Below are positions 8,576-16,943 of a DNA stretch of 64,000 bases, piece by piece. A model generated the notes under the pieces. It did not search any database and was not told where the DNA came from. It saw only the letters and a list, made by a program, of their open reading frames with translations. Location: positions 78,036 to 142,035 of the forward strand of contig NZ_SSBI01000014.1 of assembly GCF_004795015.1 (NCBI RefSeq). Direction: 5' to 3'. Each line of letters starts with the position of its first letter. The stretch's first letter is position 1. The DNA comes from Streptomyces sp. A1277. GTDB taxonomy: Bacteria > Actinomycetota > Actinomycetes > Streptomycetales > Streptomycetaceae. Made by a program: the position numbers and the translations under genes.

Positions 8576-10051
8576 GTGCCCTCCATGAACGACCTCGTAC
8601 GCCAGCACACCGCCCTCAGCGACACCGACCTCGAGTGGCTCCACCTGCTGGTCTCGGAGTGGCAGTTGCTCTCCGACCTCTCCTTCGCCGACCTCGTCCT
8701 GTGGGTCCCCACCCGCGACGGCACCCGCTATGTGTCCGTCGCCCAGATGCGGCCCAACACCGGCCCCACCTCCTACCAGGACGACATGGTCGGCCACCTG
8801 GTGCCGCGCGGCCGCCGCCCGCTGCTGGACGCGGCCCTGGACGAGGGCCGCATCGTGCGCGAGGGCGACCCGGAGTGGCGCGAGGAGGTCCCCGTACGGG
8901 TGGAGTCGATCCCCGTACGCAGGGAAGGCCGGGTCCTCGGTGTCATCGCCCGCAACACCAACCTCCTCACCGTCCGCACCCCGTCCCGGCTGGAGCTCAC
9001 CTACCTCCAGTCCGCCTCCGACCTGGCCCAGATGATCGCCGCCGGGTCCTTCCCCTTCCCCGGCCAGCAGGTCGACATGGACGCCTCCCCGCGCGTCGGC
9101 GACGGCCTCGTCCGGCTCGACGCCGACGGGGTCGTCCAGTACGCCAGCCCCAACGGCCTCTCCGCCTACCACCGGCTCGGCCTCGCCTCCGACCTGGTCG
9201 GCCACCACCTCGGCCAGATCACCGCCGAACTCGCGCCCTCCCGGGGCCCGGTGGACGAGGCCCTGGTCAAACTCGCCAGCGGGTACGCGCCCCGTGAGTT
9301 CGAGGTGGAGTGCGCGGGCGGGGTGATCCAGCTCCGGGCGATCCCGCTTAAGCCCAAGGGGGTCCGCATCGGGTCCCTGGTCCTGCTGCGCGACGTGACC
9401 GAACTGCGCCGCCGCGAACGCGAGTTGATCACCAAGGACGCCACCATCCGGGAGATCCACCACCGGGTGAAGAACAACCTCCAGACCGTTGCCGCCCTGT
9501 TGCGGCTCCAGGCCCGCCGGATGGACTCCCCGCAGGGCCGCGAGGCGCTCAACGAGGCGGTGCGGCGCGTCGGTTCGATCGCCATCGTGCACGAGACGCT
9601 GTCCCAGAATCTGGACGAGCGGGTGGAGTTCGACGACATCGCGGACCGGGTGATCGCGATGGTCGCCGAGATCTCCCCGGGCAAGGTCATCTGCCGCCGC
9701 ACCGGACGCTTCGGCATCCTCGACGCCGAGGTGGCCACCCCGCTGGCGATGGTCCTCACCGAAGTCCTGCAGAACGCCCTGGAGCACGCGTTCGGCGTCG
9801 CCGAGTCCGGCACGGTCGAGGTCTCCGCGGTCCGGGGCGGCTCGCCCACCGAGGGGCGGCTGCTCATCACCGTCCAGGACGACGGCTGCGGTCTGCCCGA
9901 GGGTTTCGATCCGCAGCGGGCCGGCAATCTGGGCCTCCAGATCGTGCGGACGCTGGTGGAGGGCGAGTTGGGCGGCTCGTTCGGCATGGTCCCGGCGCCG
10001 GAGCGCGGTACGCAGGTGGTCCTCGACATCCCGGTGCGCGCCGACAAGTAA
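8576..10051 (+). CDS. PdtaS-like sensor histidine kinase (GAF-PAS-HisKA_2-HATPase)
   Basis: Cytosolic histidine kinase (491 aa) without membrane segments. An N-terminal GAF_PdtaS-type domain (about 1-145) is followed by a PAS domain (about 165-280). The HisKA_2 dimerisation box with phospho-acceptor His is in IREIHHRVKNNLQTVAALL (about 295-315). A C-terminal HATPase carries LQNALEHAF (N box) and DDGCGLPEGF (G1). The family pairs with a PdtaR-type ANTAR response regulator, not encoded nearby. GTG at 8576 (PSMNDLVRQH) or ATG at 8585 are both possible. A dre-like site upstream is the only hint of regulation. Confidence 0.88.
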   Translation: MPSMNDLVRQHTALSDTDLEWLHLLVSEWQLLSDLSFADLVLWVPTRDGTRYVSVAQMRPNTGPTSYQDDMVGHLVPRGRRPLLDAALDEGRIVREGDPEWREEVPVRVESIPVRREGRVLGVIARNTNLLTVRTPSRLELTYLQSASDLAQMIAAGSFPFPGQQVDMDASPRVGDGLVRLDADGVVQYASPNGLSAYHRLGLASDLVGHHLGQITAELAPSRGPVDEALVKLASGYAPREFEVECAGGVIQLRAIPLKPKGVRIGSLVLLRDVTELRRRERELITKDATIREIHHRVKNNLQTVAALLRLQARRMDSPQGREALNEAVRRVGSIAIVHETLSQNLDERVEFDDIADRVIAMVAEISPGKVICRRTGRFGILDAEVATPLAMVLTEVLQNALEHAFGVAESGTVEVSAVRGGSPTEGRLLITVQDDGCGLPEGFDPQRAGNLGLQIVRTLVEGELGGSFGMVPAPERGTQVVLDIPVRADK

Positions 10052-10069
10052 CCCGTCCCCGCGCACAGC

Positions 10070-10107
10070 AGAGAGCCCGGACCGTCGGTGAACGGTCCGG
10101 GCTCTCT
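10070..10107. terminator. Terminator between the kinase gene and wblE
   Basis: A 16-bp perfect stem (10070-10085 with 10092-10107, 6-nt loop) between convergent genes. Confidence 0.88.
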
Positions 10108-10213
10108 GGTCAAGCATGCGCTTCGGGGGTACTGCGCGCTGCGACTCGGGGGGCGGGGTGGTACGTACGCGCTGTACGCGCCGCCTGGCTGAGGTTCGTA
10201 GCGGTGGCGTCGG

Positions 10214-10471
10214 TCAGGCGCTGGCGTTGCGCGCCCGGTTGCGAGCGGCGCGGCGCTTCATTGCGCGGCGCTCGTCCTCGCTGAGGCCACCCCAGACGCC
10301 GGAGTCCTGGCCGGACTCGAGCGCCCACTGCAGGCACTGCTCCATGACGGGGCAGCGACGGCAGACGGCCTTGGCTTCCTCGATCTGCAGCAGCGCAGGA
10401 CCGGTGTTGCCGATGGGGAAGAACAGCTCCGGGTCTTCCTCACGACAAACGGCGTTGTGACGCCAGTCCAT
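10214..10471 (-). CDS. wblE: WhiB-family iron-sulfur regulator WblE
   Basis: WhiB-like protein of 85 aa, the orthologue of mycobacterial WhiB1. The four 4Fe-4S ligands are Cys9, Cys37, Cys40 and Cys46 (C-x27-C-x2-C-x5-C), followed by the GVWGG turn (about 59-63) and a basic tail (RRAMKRRAARNRARNASA) that contacts DNA. Such proteins bind the primary sigma factor and respond to NO and O2. The start is fixed by GGAGAGG upstream and by the conserved MDWRHNAVC beginning. A CRP-type palindrome lies about 50 bp upstream of the start. Highly conserved single gene. Confidence 0.96.
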   Translation of the reverse strand: MDWRHNAVCREEDPELFFPIGNTGPALLQIEEAKAVCRRCPVMEQCLQWALESGQDSGVWGGLSEDERRAMKRRAARNRARNASA

Positions 10472-10790
10472 GGCTGCTACCTCTCCTTGGTATTACGTAC
10501 TGTGGCTTGTGAATGTGAACGCTTTCACGAATCCCCCCGCAGGTGTCGGGCCGTCGCCCAGATGAACTGGTAGCGGTCCTGTGAAGTGAGGAGGGGTTCT
10601 GGCTTTCAGTGGAGGCCGTTGTTGCGGGCCGTCCCGATCGCCATGTAGAGATTCGCAAACCTCGGCTGCGGATACAACCCCTTCAGGAAAGTTTTTTTTG
10701 ATTCCTCGGTGTCGGCTAGGTCACAGCCGTACTTCTAGAGGGTGGAAGCCAGTCCAAACGTTCGAGTTAAAGGACTTTGGTCCCTTCCAC
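10472..10790 (-). promoter_or_regulatory. wblE upstream region
   Basis: This 319-bp non-coding stretch between the lipid kinase gene and wblE is AT-richer than its surroundings. It contains an A/T tract near 10690, a CRP-like palindrome and the wblE ribosome site at about 10483-10489. No obvious -10/-35 pair could be fixed, and no small gene was seen. Confidence 0.5.
10514..10529. promoter_or_regulatory. CRP-type palindrome in the wblE promoter region
   Basis: TGTGA-N6-TCACG fits the cAMP-receptor consensus TGTGA-N6-TCACA with one mismatch; its 14-bp core GTGAACGCTTTCAC is GTGA-N6-TCAC. It is centred about 50 bp before the wblE ATG. Confidence 0.6.
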
Positions 10791-11759
10791 TCACACAATC
10801 ACACGCAGTGCACGGCGTACGCCTGTGAACGTCACACTCGTACGCACCCCGAGGTGGTCACCGTCCATCTGGAAGGGCAGTGGAACCTTTGAATGCAAGG
10901 TGAAGTCCGTGAGGTCGTGCCGTGAAACCGCGTGCTTGCCGCGAGGGCCCTTCTCGGGGCTCGACGTGAGCAGCTGGGTGGCGTAGCGGCTGACCGCCGC
11001 CGTGGACAGTTTCCGCAGGCCCAGCACGTCCAGGGCGGTGTCGAAGGATGCCTTCGGGGCCGCGTATATCGGCCGGTTCCCCAGGTACGTCCAGGGGGCC
11101 GTGTTGCAGATTATGGAAAGCGCGAGATCGGTGACCGGATCCTGACCGGGCACATCGAGCGTTATCACGCCGTGCCGCCGGTGCGGCTCGTCCAGGAACT
11201 GCCGGACCACCTGGCGCACGTACAGCGCATGGGTCGAACGCTTGCCGCGCTCGCGGTGCTGCTCGACCCGGCCGATCACCCCGGCGTCGAACCCGAGGCC
11301 GGCGCAGAAGGTGAACCAGCGCTCCGGCACCGATTCGTCCTCCGTGCCCCGCGTACCGGCCGCGAGGCCCAGGCCCACCGTGCGCTCCGTCCGGTTCGCC
11401 AGGGCGTCCAGGATGGCGCCGGTCGCCTCCACCGCGTCGTTGGGCAGCCCGAGGGCGCGCGCGAAGACGTTGGTGGAGCCGCCGGGCACCACGGCCAGCT
11501 TGGGCAGGCGGTCGAGGTCCGGGCCCCGGTGCAGCAGCCCGTTCACGACCTCGTTGACCGTGCCGTCGCCGCCGAGCGCCACCACGAGATCGATGTCGTC
11601 GCTGTCGGCGGCCCGCCGCCCCAGGTCGCGGGCGTGCCCCCGGTACTCGGTGGTGACGGCCTCCAGCTTCATCTCACTGGCCAGCGCGTGGATCAGTACG
11701 TCACGGGTCCGCGCGCTGGTGGTGGTGGCAGCTGGGTTGACCACAAGAAGTGCGCGCAT
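10791..11759 (-). CDS. Diacylglycerol kinase-family lipid kinase
   Basis: DagK/YegS-type lipid kinase (322 aa) that would phosphorylate diacylglycerol or a related lipid with ATP at the membrane. The catalytic glycine-rich loop VVALGGDGTVNEVVNGLL (about 58-75) and the following VPGGSTNVFARALGLP motif are intact. The N-terminal MRALLVVNPAATTTSART is typical. Start ATG at 11759. It precedes wblE on the same strand with 319 bp between, so a shared transcript is possible but not required. Confidence 0.92.
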   Translation of the reverse strand: MRALLVVNPAATTTSARTRDVLIHALASEMKLEAVTTEYRGHARDLGRRAADSDDIDLVVALGGDGTVNEVVNGLLHRGPDLDRLPKLAVVPGGSTNVFARALGLPNDAVEATGAILDALANRTERTVGLGLAAGTRGTEDESVPERWFTFCAGLGFDAGVIGRVEQHRERGKRSTHALYVRQVVRQFLDEPHRRHGVITLDVPGQDPVTDLALSIICNTAPWTYLGNRPIYAAPKASFDTALDVLGLRKLSTAAVSRYATQLLTSSPEKGPRGKHAVSRHDLTDFTLHSKVPLPFQMDGDHLGVRTSVTFTGVRRALRVIV

Positions 11760-11921
11760 GACTGCCAGCCTACCTACCGCGGGGTATGGGCCTGAAGTCC
11801 TGCCCGTCGGCCTTCACGCTCGGTGACGGTACGGGAGCGGGCGGCGGCGCACCGCCGCCGTGCGGGTGGCACGGCGACCCCCGGCTTTCCATTCCCGGGG
11901 CCGGGATGCCAACCTGCAAGG

Positions 11922-12386
11922 GTGAGTACTCAGCAGAACGCGCCCTCGCCGACCCCCTCGGCCGAGCCGGTGAAGCCGGCCAGGATCACGCTGGTGGCCG
12001 GACTCAACGCCCTCGAAGGCGCGGCCCTCGTCATCGGCGGGATCTACATGCTGGTGATGGGGCTGCTCGGCCGCCCCGACAGCCCGGAGCAGGCCGAGAT
12101 GGGCGGGCTGACGGTGATCGCGCTGGGGCTGATCCCGCTCTTCGCCGCGCGCGGACTGCTGCGGCGGCGCAGCTGGAGCCGGGGTCCCGCGCTCATCACG
12201 CAGATCATCGCGCTGCCGGTGGCCTGGACGCTGCTGCGGTCCCACGGCGTCCTGATCCCGGCCGGGATCGTCCTCGTGGCGGCGGCGCTGACCGCGCTCT
12301 ACCAGCTGGTCAGGCCCGCCACCATCGAGGCCCTCGGCATCCGCAGGCCGGGCACGGCGCCCGACGCGGACAGCACCGAAGCCTGA
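11922..12386 (+). CDS. Small integral membrane protein, conserved in Streptomyces
   Basis: Protein of 154 aa with a short Pro/Ala-rich cytoplasmic head and four hydrophobic stretches (about residues 20-45, 55-75, 85-105 and 110-130), ending in a polar tail. GTG at 11922 (STQQNAPSPTPS) is preferred because the upstream extension to 11823 is unusually Pro/Gly/Arg-rich. No catalytic motif is visible. It is divergent from the lipid kinase gene and convergent with sigH. Function unknown. Confidence 0.75.
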   Translation: MSTQQNAPSPTPSAEPVKPARITLVAGLNALEGAALVIGGIYMLVMGLLGRPDSPEQAEMGGLTVIALGLIPLFAARGLLRRRSWSRGPALITQIIALPVAWTLLRSHGVLIPAGIVLVAAALTALYQLVRPATIEALGIRRPGTAPDADSTEA

Positions 12387-12392
12387 CGCGCG

Positions 12393-12422
12393 CGAGGCCG
12401 CCGGCACGCCCCGGCGGCCTCG
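12393..12422. terminator. Bidirectional terminator between the membrane protein gene and sigH
   Basis: A 12-bp perfect stem (12393-12404 with 12411-12422, CACGCC loop) between convergent genes. Confidence 0.85.
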
Positions 12423-12444
12423 GTGAGCCGGTGAGTGGCGCCGC

Positions 12445-13425
12445 TCACTCCTCCACGAGCAGCCGCTCGCGCAGCTGCGCCAGCGTGCGGGCCAGCAGCC
12501 GCGAGACGTGCATCTGCGAGATGCCGACCTCCTGCGCGATCTGCGACTGGGTCATGTTGCCGAAGAACCGGAGCAGCAGAATCCGCTTCTCTCGCGGCGG
12601 CAGGTCCTCCAGCAGCGGCTTCAGCGACTCCCGGTACTCGACGCCCTCCAGCGCCTCGTCCTCGGAGCCGAGGGTGTCCGCGACGGCGGGGGACTCGTCG
12701 TCCGTGTCCGGTACGTCCAGCGAGAGCGTGCTGTACGCGTTGGCCGATTCCAGACCCTCCAGCACCTCCTCCTCGGAGATCCCCAGCCGCTCCGCCAGTT
12801 CGTGCACGGTGGGCGAGCGGCCGTGCTGCTGGGAGAGCTCAGCGGTGGCCGTGGTCAGCGAGAGCCGCAGCTCCTGGAGCCGGCGCGGCACCCGCACCGC
12901 CCAGCCCTTGTCGCGGAAGTGGCGCTTGATCTCCCCGACGACGGTGGGCGTCGCATACGTGGAGAACTCGACGCCCCGCTCCGGGTCGAACCGGTCGACG
13001 GACTTGATCAGCCCGATCGTGGCGACCTGGGTGAGATCGTCCAGCGGCTCCCCGCGATTGCGGAAGCGGCGGGCCAGATGCTCCACCAGCGGCAGGTGCA
13101 TCCGCACCAGCCGGTTGCGCAGCTCAGCCCTCTCCGGCGAGCCGTCGGGGAGCCCGCCCAGCTCGATGAACAACGCCCGCGCCCCGCTGCGGTCGTTTGG
13201 ATCGTGGTGCCCGTGCTCGCTCATCTGGCCTGCCCGCTCCGCCTGCGACTGCTCCACCGCGACCGTAGTGCCGGCGGACCGGTCCGCCCCGTCCACCGCA
13301 CGGGGCAGGTCCGCCCCGTCCACCGGATGAGGCAGGGCCTGCTGTTCCGGGATGCCTGCCGCACGCACCACCCCCGGTCGGATCGTCTCGTCCCGCACAG
13401 GACCGTCCCCGTTCCCGTTGCTCAC
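12445..13425 (-). CDS. sigH: RNA polymerase sigma factor of the SigB/SigF family, SigH-like
   Basis: Group-3 stress/development sigma factor (326 aa). After a polar N-terminal extension (1-67) come region 2 (LVEHLARRFRNRGEPLDDLTQVATIGLIKSVDRFDP in pieces, about 100-140), region 3 (about 185-230) and the region-4 helix-turn-helix (TQSQIAQEVGISQMHVSRLL near the end). The GTG start at 13425 overlaps the anti-sigma stop by 4 bp (GTGA), coupling the two. An internal ATG at 13224 (MSEHGHHDPND) could give a 259-aa form. S. coelicolor SigH is reported to be made in more than one translational form. The partner anti-sigma is immediately upstream. Confidence 0.92.
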   Translation of the reverse strand: MSNGNGDGPVRDETIRPGVVRAAGIPEQQALPHPVDGADLPRAVDGADRSAGTTVAVEQSQAERAGQMSEHGHHDPNDRSGARALFIELGGLPDGSPERAELRNRLVRMHLPLVEHLARRFRNRGEPLDDLTQVATIGLIKSVDRFDPERGVEFSTYATPTVVGEIKRHFRDKGWAVRVPRRLQELRLSLTTATAELSQQHGRSPTVHELAERLGISEEEVLEGLESANAYSTLSLDVPDTDDESPAVADTLGSEDEALEGVEYRESLKPLLEDLPPREKRILLLRFFGNMTQSQIAQEVGISQMHVSRLLARTLAQLRERLLVEE

Positions 13426-13835
13426 GCCGGCCCGGGTCCCGCGCCGCGCTGCTTGTACAGGCTGATGCTGACCGTACGGTCGTCGGCGACCGAGGAGTCG
13501 ACCTTCCCGGCCAGGGCGGAGAGCACCGTCCAGGCGAAGGTGTCGCGCTCCGGGGCGCGGCCGTCGGTGGTCGGGGCCGCGACCGTCACCTCGAGTGAAT
13601 CGTCGATGAGACGGAACACGCAGCTGAGGACGGAGCCGGGCACGGCCTGCTGGAGCAGGATCGCGCACGCCTCGTCGACGGCGATGCGAAGGTCCTCGAT
13701 CTCGTCGAGCGTGAAGTCCAAGCGTGCTGCGAGACCGGCCGTGGCCGTACGCAGCACCGACAGGTAGGCACCCGCAGCGGGCAGCCGGACCTCTACGAAG
13801 TCCTGATTCCCGGGCTCGCCTGCGATCTGGGACAC
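13422..13835 (-). CDS. prsH: Anti-sigma factor, RsbW/SpoIIAB-type (PrsH/UshX-like)
   Basis: Histidine-kinase-fold anti-sigma factor (137 aa) predicted to hold SigH inactive. The conserved N-box helix is IEDLRIAVDEACAILLQQAV (about residues 48-67); the C-terminus YKQRGAGPGPA is conserved among the orthologues I recall. The GTG at 13835 (SQIAGEPG) is chosen because GGAGG sits five bases upstream; a TTG at 13847 would put the ribosome site inside the coding region. Stop and start overlap with sigH, so both are made in fixed proportion. Confidence 0.88.
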   Translation of the reverse strand: MSQIAGEPGNQDFVEVRLPAAGAYLSVLRTATAGLAARLDFTLDEIEDLRIAVDEACAILLQQAVPGSVLSCVFRLIDDSLEVTVAAPTTDGRAPERDTFAWTVLSALAGKVDSSVADDRTVSISLYKQRGAGPGPA

Positions 13836-13973
13836 CCTCACCTCCAAGGTGGCACAAACTCATTCGAGGTTCCGGGAAGAGCGCCCGGAGCCATGCGGTA
13901 CGTCTTCGGTTCCAGTCCCGGCGACGCTATCGCCATCCATGATGCCGTGTCGCCGGAGCCCCCTCCCGCGGCT

Positions 13974-13988
13974 GTCACTCATGGTAGG
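13974..13988. promoter_or_regulatory. Weak BldD-box-like sequence upstream of prsH-sigH
   Basis: Six of the eight defined positions of the BldD box (N-T-N-A-C-N-C-N-G-N-G-T-N-A-N) match. BldD control of sigH is known in S. coelicolor, but this match alone is weak. Confidence 0.25.
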
Positions 13989-14066
13989 CCCATGGGTACA
14001 CACAGTGGCTAGGGGGCTGCGCCGGTCAATTGCGAACGACGGGCGCCGGTTTGACGTACCCAGACG

Positions 14067-14327
14067 TCAGACGATCGAACCGTCCACGAAGCACCAACGC
14101 CAGTTCTCGCCGGCCTCGAAGCTCCGCATCACCGGGTGGCCGGTCTCCCGGAAGTGCCCCGTGGCGTGCCGCCCGGGCGAGGAATCACAGCAGCCGACAT
14201 GGCCGCAGCTCAGGCACAGTCGCAGTTGCACGGGGTTGGTGCCCGCCGCCCGGCACTCGGCACAGGTCTCGCTCAGGGGCGCGGGCTCGGGGCGCGGCAG
14301 GTCCGGTACATGCGGGCACACACTCAT
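14067..14327 (-). CDS. UBP-type zinc finger protein
   Basis: Small protein (86 aa) made almost entirely of a ZnF-UBP domain. The zinc ligands are visible: CPHVPDL at the start, CAECRAAG, CLSCGHVGCCDSSPGRHATGH and a late HPVMRSF. Its ending (WRWCFVDGSIV) matches the family's ubiquitin-tail-binding groove. The bacterial role is unknown. ATG at 14327 gives MSVCPHVPDL; the frame extends 20 residues further upstream but would overlap the divergent antiporter. It starts 36 bp from the antiporter start on the other strand, so the two share a very compact promoter region. Confidence 0.85.
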   Translation of the reverse strand: MSVCPHVPDLPRPEPAPLSETCAECRAAGTNPVQLRLCLSCGHVGCCDSSPGRHATGHFRETGHPVMRSFEAGENWRWCFVDGSIV

Positions 14328-14362
14328 GATGGCCAGGTTACGACGGATGCGAGGACCGTGAG

Positions 14363-15964
14363 ATGGACGCGTTGCCCCTGGTGGCACTGGTCGCGGCCAG
14401 CGCGGCGACGGCGGGGCTCGCCCGCCGCACGCCGTTGCCGGCCCCTCTTCTGCTGGTGGCCGTGGGGCTGATCGGCTCGTACGTGCCGGGGGTGCCGACG
14501 TACACCCTGGACGCGCACATCGTGCTCCCGCTGCTGCTGCCGCCCCTGCTCTACACCGCCGCCGTGGACAGCTCCTACCTCGACCTGCGGGCCAATCTGC
14601 GGCCCGTCGCCCTGCTGTCGGTCGGGTACGTGCTGTTCGCGACCGTCGCGGTGGGCTGGCTGGCCTACCGGCTGGTGCCCGACCTGCCGCTCACCGCCGC
14701 CCTGGTGCTCGGTGCCGTGATCGCCCCGCCGGACGCCGTCACGGCCGCGGCCATCGCCCGCCGGGCCGGGCTGCCCGCGCGCGTCACGACGATCCTCCAG
14801 GGCGAGTCCCTGGTGAACGACGCCACCGCGATCACCGCCTACAAGGTGGCGCTCGCCGCCGCCGTGGGCGAGGGCGTCAGCTGGGGCGGCGGGGTGCGCG
14901 AATTCCTCCTCGCCTCGGTCGGCGGCGTCGGGGTCGGCCTCCTGCTCATGGTGCCGCTGCACTGGCTGCGCACCCACCTGCGGGAGCCGCTGCTCCAGAA
15001 CACCCTCTCGCTCCTGATCCCGTTCGTGGCGTACGCGGCGGCCGAGCGCGTGCACGCCTCCGGGGTGCTCGCCGTGGTCGTCGTCGCGCTGTACCTGGGC
15101 CACCGCTCCTGGCAGGTCGACTTCGCCACCCGGCTCCAGGAGGCCGCCGTCTGGAAGATGGTCGCCTTCGTCCTGGAGTCCGTCGTGTTCGCCCTGATCG
15201 GCCTGCAACTGCCGTTCGTCCTGAAGGGGCTCGGCACCTACTCCGTGACGGAGGCGTTCGGGTACGCGGCGCTGGTCTTCCTCGCCGTGGTCGCGGTGCG
15301 CTTCGTCTGGGTCTACCCGGCGACCTACCTGCCCCGGTGGCTGTCGCGGCGCATCAGGGAACGGGAGCCGGGAACGGACTGGACCTCGCCGCTGATCGTG
15401 GGCTGGGCCGGGATGCGCGGAGTCGTCTCGCTCGCCATCGCCTTCTCGATCCCGCCGGTCACGTCCGACGGGGCGGCCTTCCCGGCCCGCAACCTAGTCC
15501 TGTTCCTGACGTTCACCACCGTCATCGGCACGCTCGTCGTCCAGGGGCTCACGCTGCCGCTCCTGGTACGCGCACTGAAGCTCCCCGGCCGCGACCGGCA
15601 GGCCGAGACCCTCGCCGAGGCGCAGGCCCAGAGCGAGGCGTCCACGGCCGCCGAGGCCCGCCTGGAGGACCTGCTCACCGACGAGCGCAACTCCCTGCCC
15701 CAGCCGCTCACCGACCGGCTGCGCACCGTCCTGGAGCGCCGCCGCAACGCCGTGTGGGAGCGGCTGGGCGCGGGCAATCCGGTCACCGGCGAGTCCGCGG
15801 ACGACACCTACCGGCGGCTGGCCGGCGAGATGATCGAGGCCGAGCGCGAGGTCTTCGTACGGCTGCGGGACGAGCGCAGGATCGACGACGAGATGATGCG
15901 GACCCTGCTGCGCCGCCTCGATCTGGAGGAGGCGGCGGCCTACCGGGAGGACGCGGACGGCTGA
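14363..15964 (+). CDS. Na+/H+ antiporter, CPA1/NhaP family
   Basis: Integral membrane cation/proton antiporter (533 aa) with about 12 hydrophobic helices in residues 1-400. The ion-binding unwound-helix motif GAVIAPPDAVTAAAI and the downstream GESLVNDATAITAYK motif are typical of CPA1. A cytoplasmic tail of about 130 residues is rich in charged helices. The start ATG at 14363 follows GAGGACC. It overlaps the convergent PLP-enzyme gene by 25 bp at the 3' ends. Confidence 0.9.
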   Translation: MDALPLVALVAASAATAGLARRTPLPAPLLLVAVGLIGSYVPGVPTYTLDAHIVLPLLLPPLLYTAAVDSSYLDLRANLRPVALLSVGYVLFATVAVGWLAYRLVPDLPLTAALVLGAVIAPPDAVTAAAIARRAGLPARVTTILQGESLVNDATAITAYKVALAAAVGEGVSWGGGVREFLLASVGGVGVGLLLMVPLHWLRTHLREPLLQNTLSLLIPFVAYAAAERVHASGVLAVVVVALYLGHRSWQVDFATRLQEAAVWKMVAFVLESVVFALIGLQLPFVLKGLGTYSVTEAFGYAALVFLAVVAVRFVWVYPATYLPRWLSRRIREREPGTDWTSPLIVGWAGMRGVVSLAIAFSIPPVTSDGAAFPARNLVLFLTFTTVIGTLVVQGLTLPLLVRALKLPGRDRQAETLAEAQAQSEASTAAEARLEDLLTDERNSLPQPLTDRLRTVLERRRNAVWERLGAGNPVTGESADDTYRRLAGEMIEAEREVFVRLRDERRIDDEMMRTLLRRLDLEEAAAYREDADG

Positions 15965-16890
15965 CCGCCGGCGCCGGGCTCCGGACGGCCGGTGATCACG
16001 GCCGCGACGGTGCTCCCGGCGGGGAACGCGCTCTCGCCGGCCAGCACCGTGAGCGCGTGCAGCATTTTGGCCACATACAGTCGCTCGACGGGCAGCCCGT
16101 GGCGGTCCTCGAAGTCCTGTGCGAATGCGTGCAGGGCGGGTGTCGTACGGGCGTAGCCGCCGAAGTGGAAGCGCTCGTCCAGCCACCAGTGACCGGCCGG
16201 CCCGCCGAACGCCTCCTGCTGCAACTCGCGTACCGCGTCGCCGAGGAAGCCGCCGCGCAGGACCGGTACGCCGAGGGCGCGCTGCCCCGGTGCGAGTCCG
16301 GCGGCCAGCCCGGCCAGGGTGCCGCCGGTGCCGCAGGCCACCGCCGCCACGTCGGCCACGCCCCGCAGCTCGCGCCCGAGCGCGGCGCAGCCCCGGGCCG
16401 CGAGGGCGTTGCTGCCGCCCTCCGGGACGACCTCGCACTCCCCGTGAATGTTTCGCAGCTCGGCCAGGACCGCCGGATCGGCCTTGGCGCGGTAGGTGCG
16501 ACGGTCCACGAAGTGCAGCCGCATGCCGTCGGCCGCGCACCGGGCGAGCGAGGGGTTCAGCGGGCGGTGGGCCAGCTCGTCGCCCCGGACGACCCCGATC
16601 GTGCGGAAGCCCAGCAGCCGGCCCGCGGCGGCCGTGGCCCGCAGGTGGTTGGAGTAGGCGCCGCCGAAGGTCAGCACGGGGCGCCCGGCGGCGGCCGCCA
16701 GGTTGGGGGCGAGTTTGCGCCATTTGTTGCCCGACAGGTCCGGGTGGATCAGATCGTCGCGCTTGAGCAGCAGCGTCACGCCGTACCGGGCGAAGCGCTC
16801 GTCCTCCACCGGCTGCACGGGCGACGGAAGCGCCGGCCGCAGCCGGGAGGGGCCGGGCAGGTCGGGAGGCGGGGCGGGCGCGTCGGGCAT
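15940..16890 (-). CDS. PLP-dependent ACC deaminase/D-cysteine desulfhydrase family protein
   Basis: Fold-type II PLP enzyme of 316 aa. The PLP-lysine is in LSGNKWRKLAPNL (about residues 52-65), followed by TFGGAYSNHLRATAAAG and the glycine loop ACGTGGTLAGLAAGL. This pattern is shared by 1-aminocyclopropane-1-carboxylate deaminases and D-cysteine desulfhydrases; substrate cannot be decided from sequence, but the short form is more often annotated as desulfhydrase-like. ATG at 16890 (MPDAPAPPPDLPG) avoids a long overlap with the amidase gene upstream. Convergent overlap of 25 bp with the antiporter gene. Confidence 0.85.
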   Translation of the reverse strand: MPDAPAPPPDLPGPSRLRPALPSPVQPVEDERFARYGVTLLLKRDDLIHPDLSGNKWRKLAPNLAAAAGRPVLTFGGAYSNHLRATAAAGRLLGFRTIGVVRGDELAHRPLNPSLARCAADGMRLHFVDRRTYRAKADPAVLAELRNIHGECEVVPEGGSNALAARGCAALGRELRGVADVAAVACGTGGTLAGLAAGLAPGQRALGVPVLRGGFLGDAVRELQQEAFGGPAGHWWLDERFHFGGYARTTPALHAFAQDFEDRHGLPVERLYVAKMLHALTVLAGESAFPAGSTVAAVITGRPEPGAGGQPSASSR

Positions 16891-16943
16891 GCCCCCATTG
16901 TGGGCGTACGCCCGCGGCGCCCGGTCCCGCCTCGGGTGCCTGC

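Noticed and set aside
10513..10526. CcpA/LacI-type cre site before wblE
   Set aside because: The same bases fit a cre-like pattern with one mismatch, but the CRP reading has better biological support through whiB1.
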